Position numbers and translations under genes: made by a program. Shown here piece after piece: positions 1 through 8,771 of a DNA stretch of 64,000 bases. The notes beneath the pieces are model-generated. The model saw nothing but the letters and a program-made list of their open reading frames with translations, ran no database searches and had not been told where the DNA came from. Source of the DNA: DASWHX01 sp036397995 (lineage in GTDB: Bacteria; Bacteroidota; Bacteroidia; Cytophagales; Cyclobacteriaceae); NCBI GenBank assembly GCA_036397995.1, contig DASWHX010000108.1, positions 5,902-69,901 on the forward strand, written 5' to 3'. Every line of letters starts with the position of its first letter. The first letter of the stretch is position 1.

Positions 1-410
1 TCCAATGATCCTTCAACAGGTACAAAATCAAAAATTTGAAAGAAACCAGGTGAGGCAATATTAATTTCCTCACTGAACGATTTCTCTTCATATTCTATCT
101 CCGCCTGGAATGAAATCCAGATTGTAGTTGCCTCCACTTCCGGATAATTCTGTTTCATGGTTGCACCAATAACCATGGGAGTAACCGTGTTGGTTACCAT
201 ACTTCCGTCTCTTCTTTCCGCTGTATAAAAAGTGCGATATATGTTTGAAGCCTGGCTATGAAAGTTATCAAATGTCAATTCATCTTTTACAAACAGGATA
301 ATCAGAATCGCGCAAGCTATCCCCATTGACAAGCCTAAGATATTAATGGAGGTATGAATCTTTGTTCGAAAAAGGTTTCTAAAAGTAATTTTCAGATAGT
401 GGTTAATCAT
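1..410 (-). CDS. ABC transporter permease (MacB/FtsX type), N-terminal part
   Basis: The gene runs off the left edge of the window, so only about 136 N-terminal residues are present, starting at an ATG at 408-410. The start MINHYLKITFRNLF, a membrane helix (residues about 20-40, INILGLSMGIACAILIILFV) and a following soluble region that begins DELTFDNFH are typical of the large Bacteroidota permeases with a MacB-type periplasmic core domain. These work with an ATPase to move lipids, peptides or antibiotics, or act as mechanotransmission permeases; the substrate cannot be told. The rest of the protein and any partner ATPase lie outside the window. Confidence 0.85.
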   Translation of the reverse strand, partial: MINHYLKITFRNLFRTKIHTSINILGLSMGIACAILIILFVKDELTFDNFHSQASNIYRTFYTAERRDGSMVTNTVTPMVIGATMKQNYPEVEATTIWISFQAEIEYEEKSFSEEINIASPGFFQIFDFVPVEGSL

Positions 411-494
411 GCTTTATAAATTAAATTAACCAATAGTACGGTAATTGAAGGTTACCGGATTCAAAATCTGAGTTAATAATTGTTAATAATCGGG

Positions 495-1355
495 TTAATG
501 GATCTCCACTACCGAAATTACCGGAAGGTGATCGGAAAGGTTTCGGTCACCAATTCCGGGAGTTAAGATTTGAAAGAAAAGGCAATCAAAATTTTTTATT
601 AAAATGTAATCAATCCTGGGACCGGTATCATAATTCATGTTGGTGAATCCTGAAAATGTTAAATTGGGTCCTTTCTTTTCTTTGCAAAGGAATGTATCCA
701 TTAATTCTTCGGAGAAAATCTTAACCGGTGAAGAATCCGGTTCAGCGTTCAGATCCCCCATCAGAATGAGTGGTTTTCCTGGATATCTTTTATCAATTAT
801 ATCAAGCAGAAGTTTGCTGCTTTCCAGTCTTGCCAGTTCACCACGGTGATCGTAATGAGTATTAATAACCACCACCTGCCTTTCTGTTTCCTTAACCCGG
901 AGTACAACCACGGTAGCTATTCTCTCCAGGGCGGCATCCCATCCAATACCAGGTTTTTCCGGCGTTTCAGATAACCAAATGGTTTCCTGATCAAGCAAAT
1001 CAAATTTTTCCTTCTTAAAAAATAACGGGCTGAACTCACCTTTAGAAATACCGTCTTCTCTTCCAACACCGAGAGAATGGTATTGATCAAGGCCGGTTTT
1101 GAGAAACTCTAATTGTCTATTCAGTACTTCCTGGAAGCCCATTATGTCAGGGTTTTGTTCCAGTAAAAACTTTACCATCTCGCTTCTGCGGTGTACCCAG
1201 GCATTTTCTCCATCCTCCGGATTATCATACCGGATATTATAAGTTAATACTTTAATTGATTGCGAAAATGACAAAGCCGGCATAGTCATTATGATAATTA
1301 TTGGAAAGAGGTTTATCAACCCTGCTGAAAAGTTTATCTTTGACCTATATTTCAA
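495..1355 (-). CDS. Secreted endonuclease/exonuclease/phosphatase family protein
   Basis: A 286-residue protein with a hydrophobic signal sequence ending near residue 31 (ALSFSQ) followed by the full EEP fold. The expected catalytic residues are all visible: N40 (TYNIRYDN), E76 (GFQEVL), H167 (NTH), D201 and N203 (GDLNAEP), D249 (RIDYIL), and D275/H276 (SDHLP). Family members cut phosphodiester or phosphomonoester bonds in a metal-dependent way (DNase I, sphingomyelinase, inositol phosphatase); the substrate here is unknown. Export to the periplasm or surface is inferred from the signal. The start is a TTG; ATG codons at residues 23 and 25 would cut into the signal sequence, so TTG is preferred. 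It is transcribed away from the gene at 1391. Confidence 0.85.
   Translation of the reverse strand: MKYRSKINFSAGLINLFPIIIIMTMPALSFSQSIKVLTYNIRYDNPEDGENAWVHRRSEMVKFLLEQNPDIMGFQEVLNRQLEFLKTGLDQYHSLGVGREDGISKGEFSPLFFKKEKFDLLDQETIWLSETPEKPGIGWDAALERIATVVVLRVKETERQVVVINTHYDHRGELARLESSKLLLDIIDKRYPGKPLILMGDLNAEPDSSPVKIFSEELMDTFLCKEKKGPNLTFSGFTNMNYDTGPRIDYILIKNFDCLFFQILTPGIGDRNLSDHLPVISVVEIH
1312..1342 (+). promoter_or_regulatory. Bacteroidota-type promoter for the gene at 1391
   Basis: TTTA at 1312-1315, 19 bases, then TATCTTTG at 1335-1342, which fits TTTG-N19-TAnnTTTG with one mismatch in the -33 box. It lies within the first codons of the oppositely oriented endonuclease gene. The transcript would start near 1346. 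Confidence 0.5.
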
Positions 1356-1390
1356 ATCAGATAGATTTATTAAAAGAAAACAACCATTAC

Positions 1391-1984
1391 ATGAAATCCA
1401 TATTGATAATCATTGGTTTAATAATTGTACCGGCAATTTCTTATTCACAGGAAGTTGAAAATACTAATAAAAATCTGCGCGAACAATATCAGGACCTTAA
1501 GGAGACTACCGAAACTTATAATCAATACAAAGTTATCCCTGAAAACAGGTTAGATGGCTGGTTTAAAACAATCCAGGATTCAATATCAGATAAAAGCAAC
1601 AGAATTAATAGTTTACTGACTTCAACAACTGCATTAAAGGATACAATTTCCGATTTAAGAAATGAGAAGAGTCAAATGCAAACAGAGCTTGATGAAGGGG
1701 ATTTTGAAAAAAGTCATATTGGGGTTCTTGGAGTCAACTTCACTAAGGCAGCTTATATTGGCATAACCTTCATCCTGATAATCGGGTTATCCATCTTGAT
1801 CATTTTATTCGTAATAAAAGTAATCGATACCGGTAAAACTACGCGGGATACAATAAAACTGCATGATACGCTGACGGCGGAGTTTGAAGAATACAAAAGA
1901 CGTGCCCTGGAGAAGCAAACGAAACTTGCCCGCGATCTGCAAACTGAAAGAAACAGGATAGATGAAATAAGACGTAAGCGCTGA
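1391..1984 (+). CDS. Membrane coiled-coil protein, often mislabelled tRNA (guanine-N1)-methyltransferase
   Basis: A 197-residue protein with a cleavable signal (MKSILIIIGLIIVPAISYSQ), a periplasmic coiled coil (about residues 25-105), one membrane helix (about 120-145, YIGITFILIIGLSILIILFV) and a basic cytoplasmic coiled coil to the C-terminus. I chose the ATG at 1391 because it begins the signal peptide; an upstream in-frame ATG at 1301 would add 30 unlikely residues. From memory, relatives with this layout carry the database name tRNA (guanine-N1)-methyltransferase, but no SPOUT or TrmD fold is visible, so that name is not supported. A role in envelope organisation is only a guess. Confidence 0.7.
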   Translation: MKSILIIIGLIIVPAISYSQEVENTNKNLREQYQDLKETTETYNQYKVIPENRLDGWFKTIQDSISDKSNRINSLLTSTTALKDTISDLRNEKSQMQTELDEGDFEKSHIGVLGVNFTKAAYIGITFILIIGLSILIILFVIKVIDTGKTTRDTIKLHDTLTAEFEEYKRRALEKQTKLARDLQTERNRIDEIRRKR

Positions 1985-1987
1985 TTA

Positions 1988-2761
1988 TCAAACGGAAATA
2001 TTTCTTTCAAATTCCTCAACATCAAATTTTATGTCATCCTCTCCCACCTGGTCGTATGGATCTTCAAGGTGCACCTGAATATTATCCAGACTCACCAGGA
2101 TAAAACTAAAAAGCACCGGCATAATGTATTCGAGTCCAACACTGTATTCCTGGGAAGCAAAGACAAAATAAGGTCCGTAAATTATAGGAAATGTATAAAT
2201 AAAGACTTTGCTGTAGGCTCTCAAAGTAATAGGAGTTCTGTAATGCAAAATGTTCTTCATGTTCTCCAGCGCAATACTGATTTTAGAAATGTATTGACTT
2301 ACCCTTGAGACTTCACCTGGTTGCAACCCATGCTTCCGAAAATCTTGCAACAAGGTACTAAGCCCGGATATTTCATCAAAAATTTTCTTCTCAAATTTAT
2401 CACTATCTTTCCGCTTACTCATAAATAAATCTCTAACCGAGCCATAAATCTGAATCAAGTTGTCTTGGATTTTTATATGGAACTCCGTTGAGCCTGCGTC
2501 AACCCAGTCTCTGGAAGCATGATAGATGGCAAGGCAATGTCCCTTAAAATCTGCCAAATAGCCAAGAGCCCGCTCACGTCTTTTATATGCACTGTCAATA
2601 GAAAAAACTACCGGAAATACAATTGCTAACCCCACAATGTTTAATGGAAAGTCTGCCACAATTTGATAGTACTCACACAACCATGTGCTTACCAGGGATA
2701 AGATGGTGACTATAAATGTCTTGTAATTAATTATCAGGTAAATGCTACGAAGGAGTTTCAT
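1988..2761 (-). CDS. Bestrophin-like membrane protein
   Basis: A 257-residue protein with two N-terminal hydrophobic stretches (about residues 10-30 and 38-58), a long helical soluble middle, and two more hydrophobic stretches near residues 185-225. The segment FPLNIVGLAIVFPVVFSIDSAYKRRERAL and the acidic end LEDPYDQVGEDDIKFD resemble the pore and C-terminal regions of bacterial bestrophins, which are ion channels of the inner membrane. The match is partial, so ion conduction is not certain. Its end lies 3 bases from the convergent gene that ends at 1984. Confidence 0.6.
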   Translation of the reverse strand: MKLLRSIYLIINYKTFIVTILSLVSTWLCEYYQIVADFPLNIVGLAIVFPVVFSIDSAYKRRERALGYLADFKGHCLAIYHASRDWVDAGSTEFHIKIQDNLIQIYGSVRDLFMSKRKDSDKFEKKIFDEISGLSTLLQDFRKHGLQPGEVSRVSQYISKISIALENMKNILHYRTPITLRAYSKVFIYTFPIIYGPYFVFASQEYSVGLEYIMPVLFSFILVSLDNIQVHLEDPYDQVGEDDIKFDVEEFERNISV

Positions 2762-2839
2762 ATTATTGGAATGTTAAGGCAAAATAAAAAAAAATCCCCG
2801 TTTTACTAATGAATTGCAATATTTGGATTATTCCAGACC

Positions 2840-3442
2840 TTATTTCCCTGGGTTTTTTTGAGATTCCTGCCTGGTGTTTAGCCCATCTATCAAAATCTGT
2901 GTAATGTCTAAAGCATTGGCAGCGTAGAGCACATTAGGATTTCCCTTAGTATAAGTTAATACAATTTTTATGTCTTGCTCAGTGCCATATTTACCCAGAA
3001 AGTTGGCCACACTATCGTAGAGCTGGGTGTTCACCCTGTTTTGTTCTCGTGCCATATCCTGAGCAAGGGTTTGTGAGTATTGCTGAAGATTTTGCTGTTT
3101 CTTCATTAAATTCTCCTCGATATTTCTCGCCTGACCCATGGTAAGATTACCCGCATTCTGCTGATAATCATCAATCTCGGCTTGCAATCCCTTTTCACGG
3201 TTAAGATATTCCGCTTGAAACTTATCCCGCTTTACTTCCAATTGCTTCATCAGCACATCAGATAATGAATAGTATTTGAGCAGGGTATCGGTATTTACAA
3301 ACGCGATTTTCATATCACCAATAACTGATTCATTTATCGGCTCTGCTTGCTCTTTAATTTCTTCTTTTTGAAATTGAAAAAGATAGAGCAAACCAACAGC
3401 TATCAGGAGCAATACATTTATGATGAGGGAGATATTTTTCAT
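2840..3442 (-). CDS. OmpH/Skp-family periplasmic chaperone-like protein
   Basis: A 200-residue protein with an N-terminal hydrophobic segment (residues 5-22) that anchors or exports it, then the family opening IAFVNTDTLLKYY, then a long charged coiled coil (about 65-150) and a short folded C-terminal part. Skp/OmpH proteins form trimers that hold outer-membrane proteins in the periplasm. The polar stretch after the membrane segment and the lack of a clear cleavage site suggest a membrane-anchored form. It stands alone, not next to bamA. Confidence 0.8.
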   Translation of the reverse strand: MKNISLIINVLLLIAVGLLYLFQFQKEEIKEQAEPINESVIGDMKIAFVNTDTLLKYYSLSDVLMKQLEVKRDKFQAEYLNREKGLQAEIDDYQQNAGNLTMGQARNIEENLMKKQQNLQQYSQTLAQDMAREQNRVNTQLYDSVANFLGKYGTEQDIKIVLTYTKGNPNVLYAANALDITQILIDGLNTRQESQKNPGK

Positions 3443-3497
3443 GGTTTAGTTATTAAAGGTGTAAATATATGCCAAAAAGGAATTACCTGAAGACAGG

Positions 3498-4220
3498 CTA
3501 AATCAGGTCCTCTTTGTCAACATCATAATTATATGTTGGAGAGGATCCGATTTTTTTCTCTTTCTTCCAAACAATGGTGTAAGACTGCCCGGAAGGTGCC
3601 GGTTCATCGGGTACCATTTCGTGTTCAGAAGTTTCATCTTCCAGAATTGTATCAACTGATGAACGTGAGTTCTTGAAAAAATAAGCACAAAACATCCCCG
3701 ACAAAGCACCCATTAGGTGAGATTCCCATGAGATAGCTTCGTTAACAGGAAAGATCCCGTAAATCATATTTCCGCCATAAATAAATAACAACACAAGAGA
3801 GACCGCAAGTGTTTTTGCATCCCGGCGCAGAAGACCGCTAAAAAAAAGAAAAGCAAGAAGGCCGTAAACTAATCCGCTGGAACCAATATGATAAGCGTCG
3901 CGCGCAACCACCCAAACCCAAAATCCTGTCATTATATATATAATTAGTATCACTTCAAAAGCAATCTTGTGATAAAAGTAGAACAAGCCGACGCCAAGAA
4001 TAATAAGAGGAAAAGTATTTGAAACCAGGTGAAAAAAGTCTCCATGAATTAATGGACCGGTAATGATACCTATTGTGCCTTTTAGCGTTCTGGGCAAAAT
4101 ACCGAACTCTCTCAGGTCCATGCTGAAGGCTACTTCAAAGGCCTGAACAGTCCAAAGAAGCAGAATGAAAGTGATTGAAATCCAAATACCTCGTCTAAAT
4201 CTTATGGCATCATTCGACAT
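3498..4220 (-). CDS. Rhomboid family intramembrane serine protease
   Basis: A 240-residue polytopic membrane protein. Counting from the ATG at 4220, the catalytic serine lies in HIGSSGLVYG (Ser115) and the catalytic histidine in ESHLMGALSG (His168); the oxyanion-side motif HGDFFHLVSN is at about residue 59. These are the hallmarks of active rhomboid proteases, which cleave membrane-spanning substrates. The C-terminal 50 residues are a charged cytoplasmic tail. A TTG three codons upstream could also serve as the start. The substrate is unknown. Confidence 0.9.
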   Translation of the reverse strand: MSNDAIRFRRGIWISITFILLLWTVQAFEVAFSMDLREFGILPRTLKGTIGIITGPLIHGDFFHLVSNTFPLIILGVGLFYFYHKIAFEVILIIYIMTGFWVWVVARDAYHIGSSGLVYGLLAFLFFSGLLRRDAKTLAVSLVLLFIYGGNMIYGIFPVNEAISWESHLMGALSGMFCAYFFKNSRSSVDTILEDETSEHEMVPDEPAPSGQSYTIVWKKEKKIGSSPTYNYDVDKEDLI

Positions 4221-4298
4221 CGAATTCAATTTACTAAAAAAATAACTCCTGGGCCAGTGTGAAGGGTATTGGCATGAGCTTCAATCATATAATTAATT

Positions 4299-4369
4299 CC
4301 CCTCCTTATTTTAAGGAGGGGAAAGGGGTGGTTATAACCCCCTGTAGTCCCCCTCAAAAAAAGGGGGAC
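4299..4369. repeat. REP-like cluster of G/C-run palindromes
   Basis: Three nested dyads in 71 bases: CCCCTCC...GGAGGGG (4299-4321), the palindrome GGTTATAACC inside GGGGT...ACCCC (4330-4339), and GTCCCCC...GGGGGAC (4347-4369). The 284-base gap between the rhomboid and CDF genes holds nothing else that I recognise. The hairpins lie upstream of both divergent genes, so they are not simple terminators. The form resembles dispersed extragenic palindromes found in many Bacteroidota genomes. Confidence 0.6.
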
Positions 4370-4513
4370 AATTTCTAGGCCTGCGGTTAAATATGAAATT
4401 TGTTAAATCAATTTAAGAATTCTCCTAAAAATAAAATCTGGTTTTACTATGAAAGTAAAATCACTTGGAAATTAGGTTCAAAGGAAGTAACTTTTTATTG
4501 CACATAATTGTAT

Positions 4514-5443
4514 ATGCATTTACATCGTCATGAAGGTTCCGTGGAAAAGAAAGGATTTAGGCTTTGGCTTGCCATTATTCTAAACGTCGGGATAACTTTT
4601 GCTCAGGTGGTAGGCGGAATATTTGCCGGGAGTTTGGCCCTTCTATCCGACGCCCTTCATAATTTAAGTGATGTACTCGCTCTATCCATTAGCCTTTTTG
4701 CACGTAAACTGGTGCATAAAAAAAGTTCATCTTCCAAAACCTTTGGATTTAAGCGCGCCGAGATCCTGGCAGCATTCATTAATGCAGCATCATTGGTTGT
4801 TGTCAGCGCTTACCTAATCATGGAGGCAATAAAGCGATTGATCCAAAGTCCTGATGAAATCGTGGATGGCAATCTTGTGATGATAATGGCTGGAGTAGGT
4901 ATAGTGGGGAATGCATTGAGCGTGGCTATTCTCCATAAGGAATCAGGTGAAAATATGAATATGAGATCAGCCTATCTCCACCTGATATCCGATATGTTAT
5001 TTTCAGTTGCAGTTTTAGCAGGCGGATTCGTAATTGTAAAATTTGGAATATACTGGGTAGACCCGGCGCTTTCTATTGTAATCGCGGTGTATTTAATTTT
5101 TATTAGCTGGAAACTTTTTTATAAAAGTCTAACCGTGCTGATGCAATTTGCCCCGGGGGAAATTGATTTGACCCAGGTAGCTGCTGTTATTTCAAAGTAC
5201 CCAGAGATTGATAATATTCACCACATCCATGCCTGGGAACTTAACGAGGATGAAATTCATTTTGAAGCTCATATTCAAATAAAAGAAAATATTACCATTG
5301 ACAAGGTTTGTGAATTGCTGCAGAGAATCGAAGAAGAACTTCAGAGTGAATTCGGTTTAACGCACATTACTTTACAACCCGAATTTAACCGAGATTGCGG
5401 AGAAGAGTTATTTGTAGAAGAACATCATCATCACTCTTCCTGA
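4514..5443 (+). CDS. Cation diffusion facilitator (zinc/cadmium exporter type)
   Basis: A 309-residue inner-membrane antiporter with six predicted helices. The metal-site motifs of the CDF family are visible: LLSDALHNLSD in helix 2 and YLHLISDMLFS in helix 5. The C-terminal cytoplasmic domain has IHHIHAWEL and FEAHIQI, as in metal-sensing CDF dimers, and ends in a histidine-rich tail (EEHHHHSS). HxxxD sites of this type favour zinc or cadmium. I chose the ATG at 4514 over a TTG two codons upstream. The last 13 bases overlap the end of the convergent carbonic anhydrase gene. Confidence 0.9.
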   Translation: MHLHRHEGSVEKKGFRLWLAIILNVGITFAQVVGGIFAGSLALLSDALHNLSDVLALSISLFARKLVHKKSSSSKTFGFKRAEILAAFINAASLVVVSAYLIMEAIKRLIQSPDEIVDGNLVMIMAGVGIVGNALSVAILHKESGENMNMRSAYLHLISDMLFSVAVLAGGFVIVKFGIYWVDPALSIVIAVYLIFISWKLFYKSLTVLMQFAPGEIDLTQVAAVISKYPEIDNIHHIHAWELNEDEIHFEAHIQIKENITIDKVCELLQRIEEELQSEFGLTHITLQPEFNRDCGEELFVEEHHHHSS

Positions 5444-5943
5444 TACCACCCCGAATACATAATGTAATTTTTCGAAGTGCGTTCGAATACATTTCCAAGG
5501 TCTCCAACAGTTTTCAATTTTTTGGCAGGAACTCCTGCGTATATATACCCGGATTCTACAATTGCATTCATCAGTACAACAGCACCTGCCGCTACAATTG
5601 ATCCCGATTGCACCACAGCGTGATCCATTACGATAGCTCCCATCCCGATTAAGACATTATCTTCTATTGTACAACCATGAACGATGGCATTGTGCCCAAT
5701 ACTAACATTGCTGCCGATAACTGTCTTTGCTTTTTGATAAGTACCGTGTATTACGGCTCCATCCTGGACATTCGTATTATTACCTATCATTATAGAATTA
5801 ACATCACCTCTTAAAACAGCATTAAACCAAACACTGCAATTATCTCCTATGGTCACTTCTCCGGTTATTGTTGCATTTTCAGCCAAATAACAATTATTGC
5901 CAATAGTGGGCTTAATACCTCTTACATTTTTAATTAAAGCCAT
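5431..5943 (-). CDS. Gamma-type carbonic anhydrase family protein
   Basis: A 170-residue left-handed beta-helix protein made of hexapeptide repeats (I-G-x-N type) followed by a C-terminal helix. The zinc ligands of the gamma class are in place at H66 (IHG), H84 (GHNA) and H89 (VHG), and the RGD motif (45-47) and Q60/D61 match the active trimer. It probably hydrates CO2 or is an inactive YrdA-like relative. It is divergent from miaB and its last 13 bases overlap the CDF gene. Confidence 0.88.
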   Translation of the reverse strand: MALIKNVRGIKPTIGNNCYLAENATITGEVTIGDNCSVWFNAVLRGDVNSIMIGNNTNVQDGAVIHGTYQKAKTVIGSNVSIGHNAIVHGCTIEDNVLIGMGAIVMDHAVVQSGSIVAAGAVVLMNAIVESGYIYAGVPAKKLKTVGDLGNVFERTSKNYIMYSGWYQEE

Positions 5944-6040
5944 TACTCCTGTTCCTTTTAATTATCAAATGTAATAGCAAATGTACCAATTATGGCCTGA
6001 GCCTTTACTTTTAGGGAACATTCCTTATCTACACTGCCAT

Positions 6041-6071
6041 TTTGTCATTACATCTCCTTGCGCTACCTTTG
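6041..6071 (+). promoter_or_regulatory. Perfect Bacteroidota promoter for miaB
   Basis: TTTG at 6041-6044, exactly 19 bases, then TACCTTTG at 6064-6071. This matches the consensus TTTG-N19-TAnnTTTG without mismatch. The transcript would start near 6075, 14 bases before the ATG at 6089. The -33 box overlaps the sequence TGCCATTTTGTCA, which resembles the TGTCA sites found before groES. Confidence 0.75.
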
Positions 6072-6088
6072 TATTTCGATTTTGAACA

Positions 6089-7519
6089 ATGGAACCTGTT
6101 ATTAAGGATATCAATATTTTAGATGATAATCGGGAGGAATCCTGTGAAGTTGTTAAAGTCTCTGAAGAGAATAACGCAGGCAATACACGCAAATTATATA
6201 TTGAAAGCTACGGCTGCCAGATGAATTTCTCCGACAGTGAAATAGTAAGTTCAATAATGGCCAAAGAGGGTTTCGATACAACCAGCAGCCTGGAAAATGC
6301 GGATGTGATTTTCATAAATACCTGCTCGATTAGGGATAAGGCCGAACAGACCATCAGAAGCAGATTAGCATTTTTTAATAGCCTCAAGAAACAAAAACCA
6401 GAATTGCAGATAGGTGTACTCGGCTGCATGGCTGAAAGATTAAAGGCGAAGCTTTTGGAAGAAGAGCGCATTGTAGATTTAGTGGCCGGCCCCGATGCTT
6501 ACCGGGATTTACCCAATTTGGTCAGGCAGGTTGATGACGGTCAAAAAGCGGTAAATACATTTCTTTCAAGAGAAGAAACCTATGCCGACATATCCCCAGT
6601 GCGGCTGAATAGCAACGGAGTTACTGCTTTCATCTCCATCATGAGAGGCTGCGATAATATGTGCTCGTTTTGCGTTGTGCCATTTACCAGGGGTAGGGAG
6701 CGCAGCCGCGATCCGGAAACAATAGTCAATGAAGCTTTAAATCTCTACAATAACGGGTATAGAGAAGTGACCTTGCTTGGACAAAATGTTGATTCCTACC
6801 GGTGGGGAGATAAAGAAAATCCGCAGGTAAACTTTGCACAACTTCTCGGGAAAATTGCCGCGGTTTCTCCAGAACTTAGGGTTCGATTTTCAACCTCCCA
6901 TCCGAAAGATATTACCGATGAGGTGCTGGAAACAATAGCCCGGTATGAAAATATTTGCAACTACATACACTTGCCTGCTCAAAGTGGAAGTACGCGGGTA
7001 CTGGAATTAATGAATAGAACATATACCAGAGACTGGTATCTTGACCGCATTGGTGCTATAAGGAGAATTGTTGGAAATGAATGTGGAATTTCTTCCGACT
7101 TCATTGCAGGTTTCTGCACCGAAACAGAGGCAGACCATGAGTACACCTTAAGCTTAATGGATGAAGTCAGATATGACTTCTCATACATGTTCGTGTATTC
7201 TGAAAGACCCGGAACCCTGGCAGAACGAAAATTTAAAGACGATGTTAAACCTGACATCAAGCAGAGAAGATTGAGAGAAATTATTGATAAGCAACAAGAA
7301 CACAGTCTTAAGAGAAATCAGCGTGAGTTAGATAAAGTTCATAAGGTTTTGATTGAGGGTTATTCCAAGAGATCCGAAGAGTATATGCAGGGAAGAAATT
7401 CAGCAAATAAGGTAGTGGTTTTTCCACGGGAGAATTATAAGAAAGGTGAATATGTTAACGTTAGGGTGACTGATTGTACAGCCGCAACCTTGATGGGAAA
7501 AGCAGTGCAAGATGATTAA
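6089..7519 (+). CDS. miaB: tRNA-2-methylthio-N6-dimethylallyladenosine synthase
   Basis: A 476-residue radical-SAM methylthiotransferase that adds a methylthio group to i6A37 in tRNAs reading UNN codons. The N-terminal domain holds three cysteines for the auxiliary [4Fe-4S] cluster (C43, C79, C113). The radical-SAM motif is C188-xxx-C192-xx-C195 ([13 protein letters not shown]), and a TRAM domain forms the last 65 residues. Length and motifs are normal. It is first in a run with the sigma-54 activator and lptE and overlaps the next gene by 8 bases, so translational coupling is likely. Confidence 0.97.
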   Translation: MEPVIKDINILDDNREESCEVVKVSEENNAGNTRKLYIESYGCQMNFSDSEIVSSIMAKEGFDTTSSLENADVIFINTCSIRDKAEQTIRSRLAFFNSLKKQKPELQIGVLGCMAERLKAKLLEEERIVDLVAGPDAYRDLPNLVRQVDDGQKAVNTFLSREETYADISPVRLNSNGVTAFISIMRGCDNMCSFCVVPFTRGRERSRDPETIVNEALNLYNNGYREVTLLGQNVDSYRWGDKENPQVNFAQLLGKIAAVSPELRVRFSTSHPKDITDEVLETIARYENICNYIHLPAQSGSTRVLELMNRTYTRDWYLDRIGAIRRIVGNECGISSDFIAGFCTETEADHEYTLSLMDEVRYDFSYMFVYSERPGTLAERKFKDDVKPDIKQRRLREIIDKQQEHSLKRNQRELDKVHKVLIEGYSKRSEEYMQGRNSANKVVVFPRENYKKGEYVNVRVTDCTAATLMGKAVQDD

Positions 7520-8771
7520 TGATAAGGAAATACAATCCATTAAACAACGATTTGGGATTATAGGAAACTCACCCTCCCTGAATCATGCCATTGCTGTAGC
7601 CATGCAAGTAGCGCCAACTGATATGACCGTTTTGATTACGGGGGAAAGTGGCAGTGGAAAAGAGTCCTTTTCCAAAATTATTCATGCACTTAGCCCGCGT
7701 AAGCATGGACAGTTTATCGCTATTAATTGTGGAGCTATTCCGGAAGGAACCATTGACTCTGAGCTTTTTGGCCACGAAAAAGGATCTTTTACGGGAGCTT
7801 ATGAAGCCAGAAAAGGATACTTTGAAGTAACCTCAGGTGGTACAATCTTTCTGGATGAAATTGCGGAGATGCCGCTCAATACTCAGGCCAGATTACTGAG
7901 GGTTTTGGAATACGGGGAATTTATAAAGGTAGGCTCCTCCAAAGTTTTGAAAACTGATGTTAGGGTAGTTGTGGCAACCAACGTTAACCTGTCAGACAAA
8001 ATTAAAAAAGGTAAATTCAGGGAAGATCTGTTTTATAGACTTAATACGGTACCAATCGCAGTTCCATCCCTGAAGGAAAGAGGTGATGATGTAGAGTTGA
8101 TCTTTCGAAAATTCGCTGCCGATTTTTCAGAAAAATATAAAGTGAAACCAATTTCACTAACCGAAGAAGCCAAACAGTACTTATTGGGATTCCCATTCCC
8201 CGGTAATATCCGTCAATTGAAGAATTTAGTCGAGCAGATATCTGTATTGGAAACCGACCGCGAAATTTCCAGGGAAAAATTAATGAAATACCTTCCTTCG
8301 TCCAGTTCTTCCCTTCCAATGCTATTTGATAAATCGACTATTAATAACGAAGGAATGACGGAACGGGATTTGCTATACAAAGTCTTGTTTGATTTGAAAA
8401 GGGACGTTAATGATTTGAAAAAGTTAGTGTATAGCAACATTAGCGGAGATGTATCTTCGGCAAAACTCATAAAAGATCACCAGGAACTATTCGATAGTAT
8501 TGAAGAAAAACCTGCACGTCAGAAAGAACAGTCACCGGTTTTATTGAATCTTGATTCCAACGAAGCCAAATCTTACGAATTGGAAAAAGTGGAAGACATC
8601 ATGCATGAAACGGAAGAGGACGAAGAACTATCCCTGGATAAAAAAGAAAAGGAAATGATAATTAAGGCTTTGCGCAAGAACAATAACAAAAGAAAATATG
8701 CCGCGCATGATCTTGGAATCTCAGAACGAACTTTGTACAGGAAAATAAAGCAGTATGAAATTGAGGAGTAG
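7512..8771 (+). CDS. Sigma-54-dependent transcriptional activator without sensor domain
   Basis: A 419-residue AAA+ activator of sigma-54 RNA polymerase. Walker A is GESGSGKE (44-51), the sigma-54 contact loop reads GSFTGA (91-96) in place of GAFTGA, and Walker B is [11 protein letters not shown] (110-120). A poorly conserved acidic linker (about 270-375) leads to a Fis-type helix-turn-helix (about 380-416, [19 protein letters not shown]). There is no receiver or other N-terminal sensor domain, as in PspF, so control must come from a partner protein or from its own level. It overlaps miaB by 8 bases and lptE by 17. A sigma-54-like promoter lies before groES, 3.3 kb downstream. Confidence 0.92.
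   Translation: MINDKEIQSIKQRFGIIGNSPSLNHAIAVAMQVAPTDMTVLITGESGSGKESFSKIIHALSPRKHGQFIAINCGAIPEGTIDSELFGHEKGSFTGAYEARKGYFEVTSGGTIFLDEIAEMPLNTQARLLRVLEYGEFIKVGSSKVLKTDVRVVVATNVNLSDKIKKGKFREDLFYRLNTVPIAVPSLKERGDDVELIFRKFAADFSEKYKVKPISLTEEAKQYLLGFPFPGNIRQLKNLVEQISVLETDREISREKLMKYLPSSSSSLPMLFDKSTINNEGMTERDLLYKVLFDLKRDVNDLKKLVYSNISGDVSSAKLIKDHQELFDSIEEKPARQKEQSPVLLNLDSNEAKSYELEKVEDIMHETEEDEELSLDKKEKEMIIKALRKNNNKRKYAAHDLGISERTLYRKIKQYEIEE

Noticed and set aside
4299..4369. Terminators between rhomboid and CDF genes
   Set aside because: The genes on both sides read away from this gap, so no transcript needs to end there, and no T run follows the stems.
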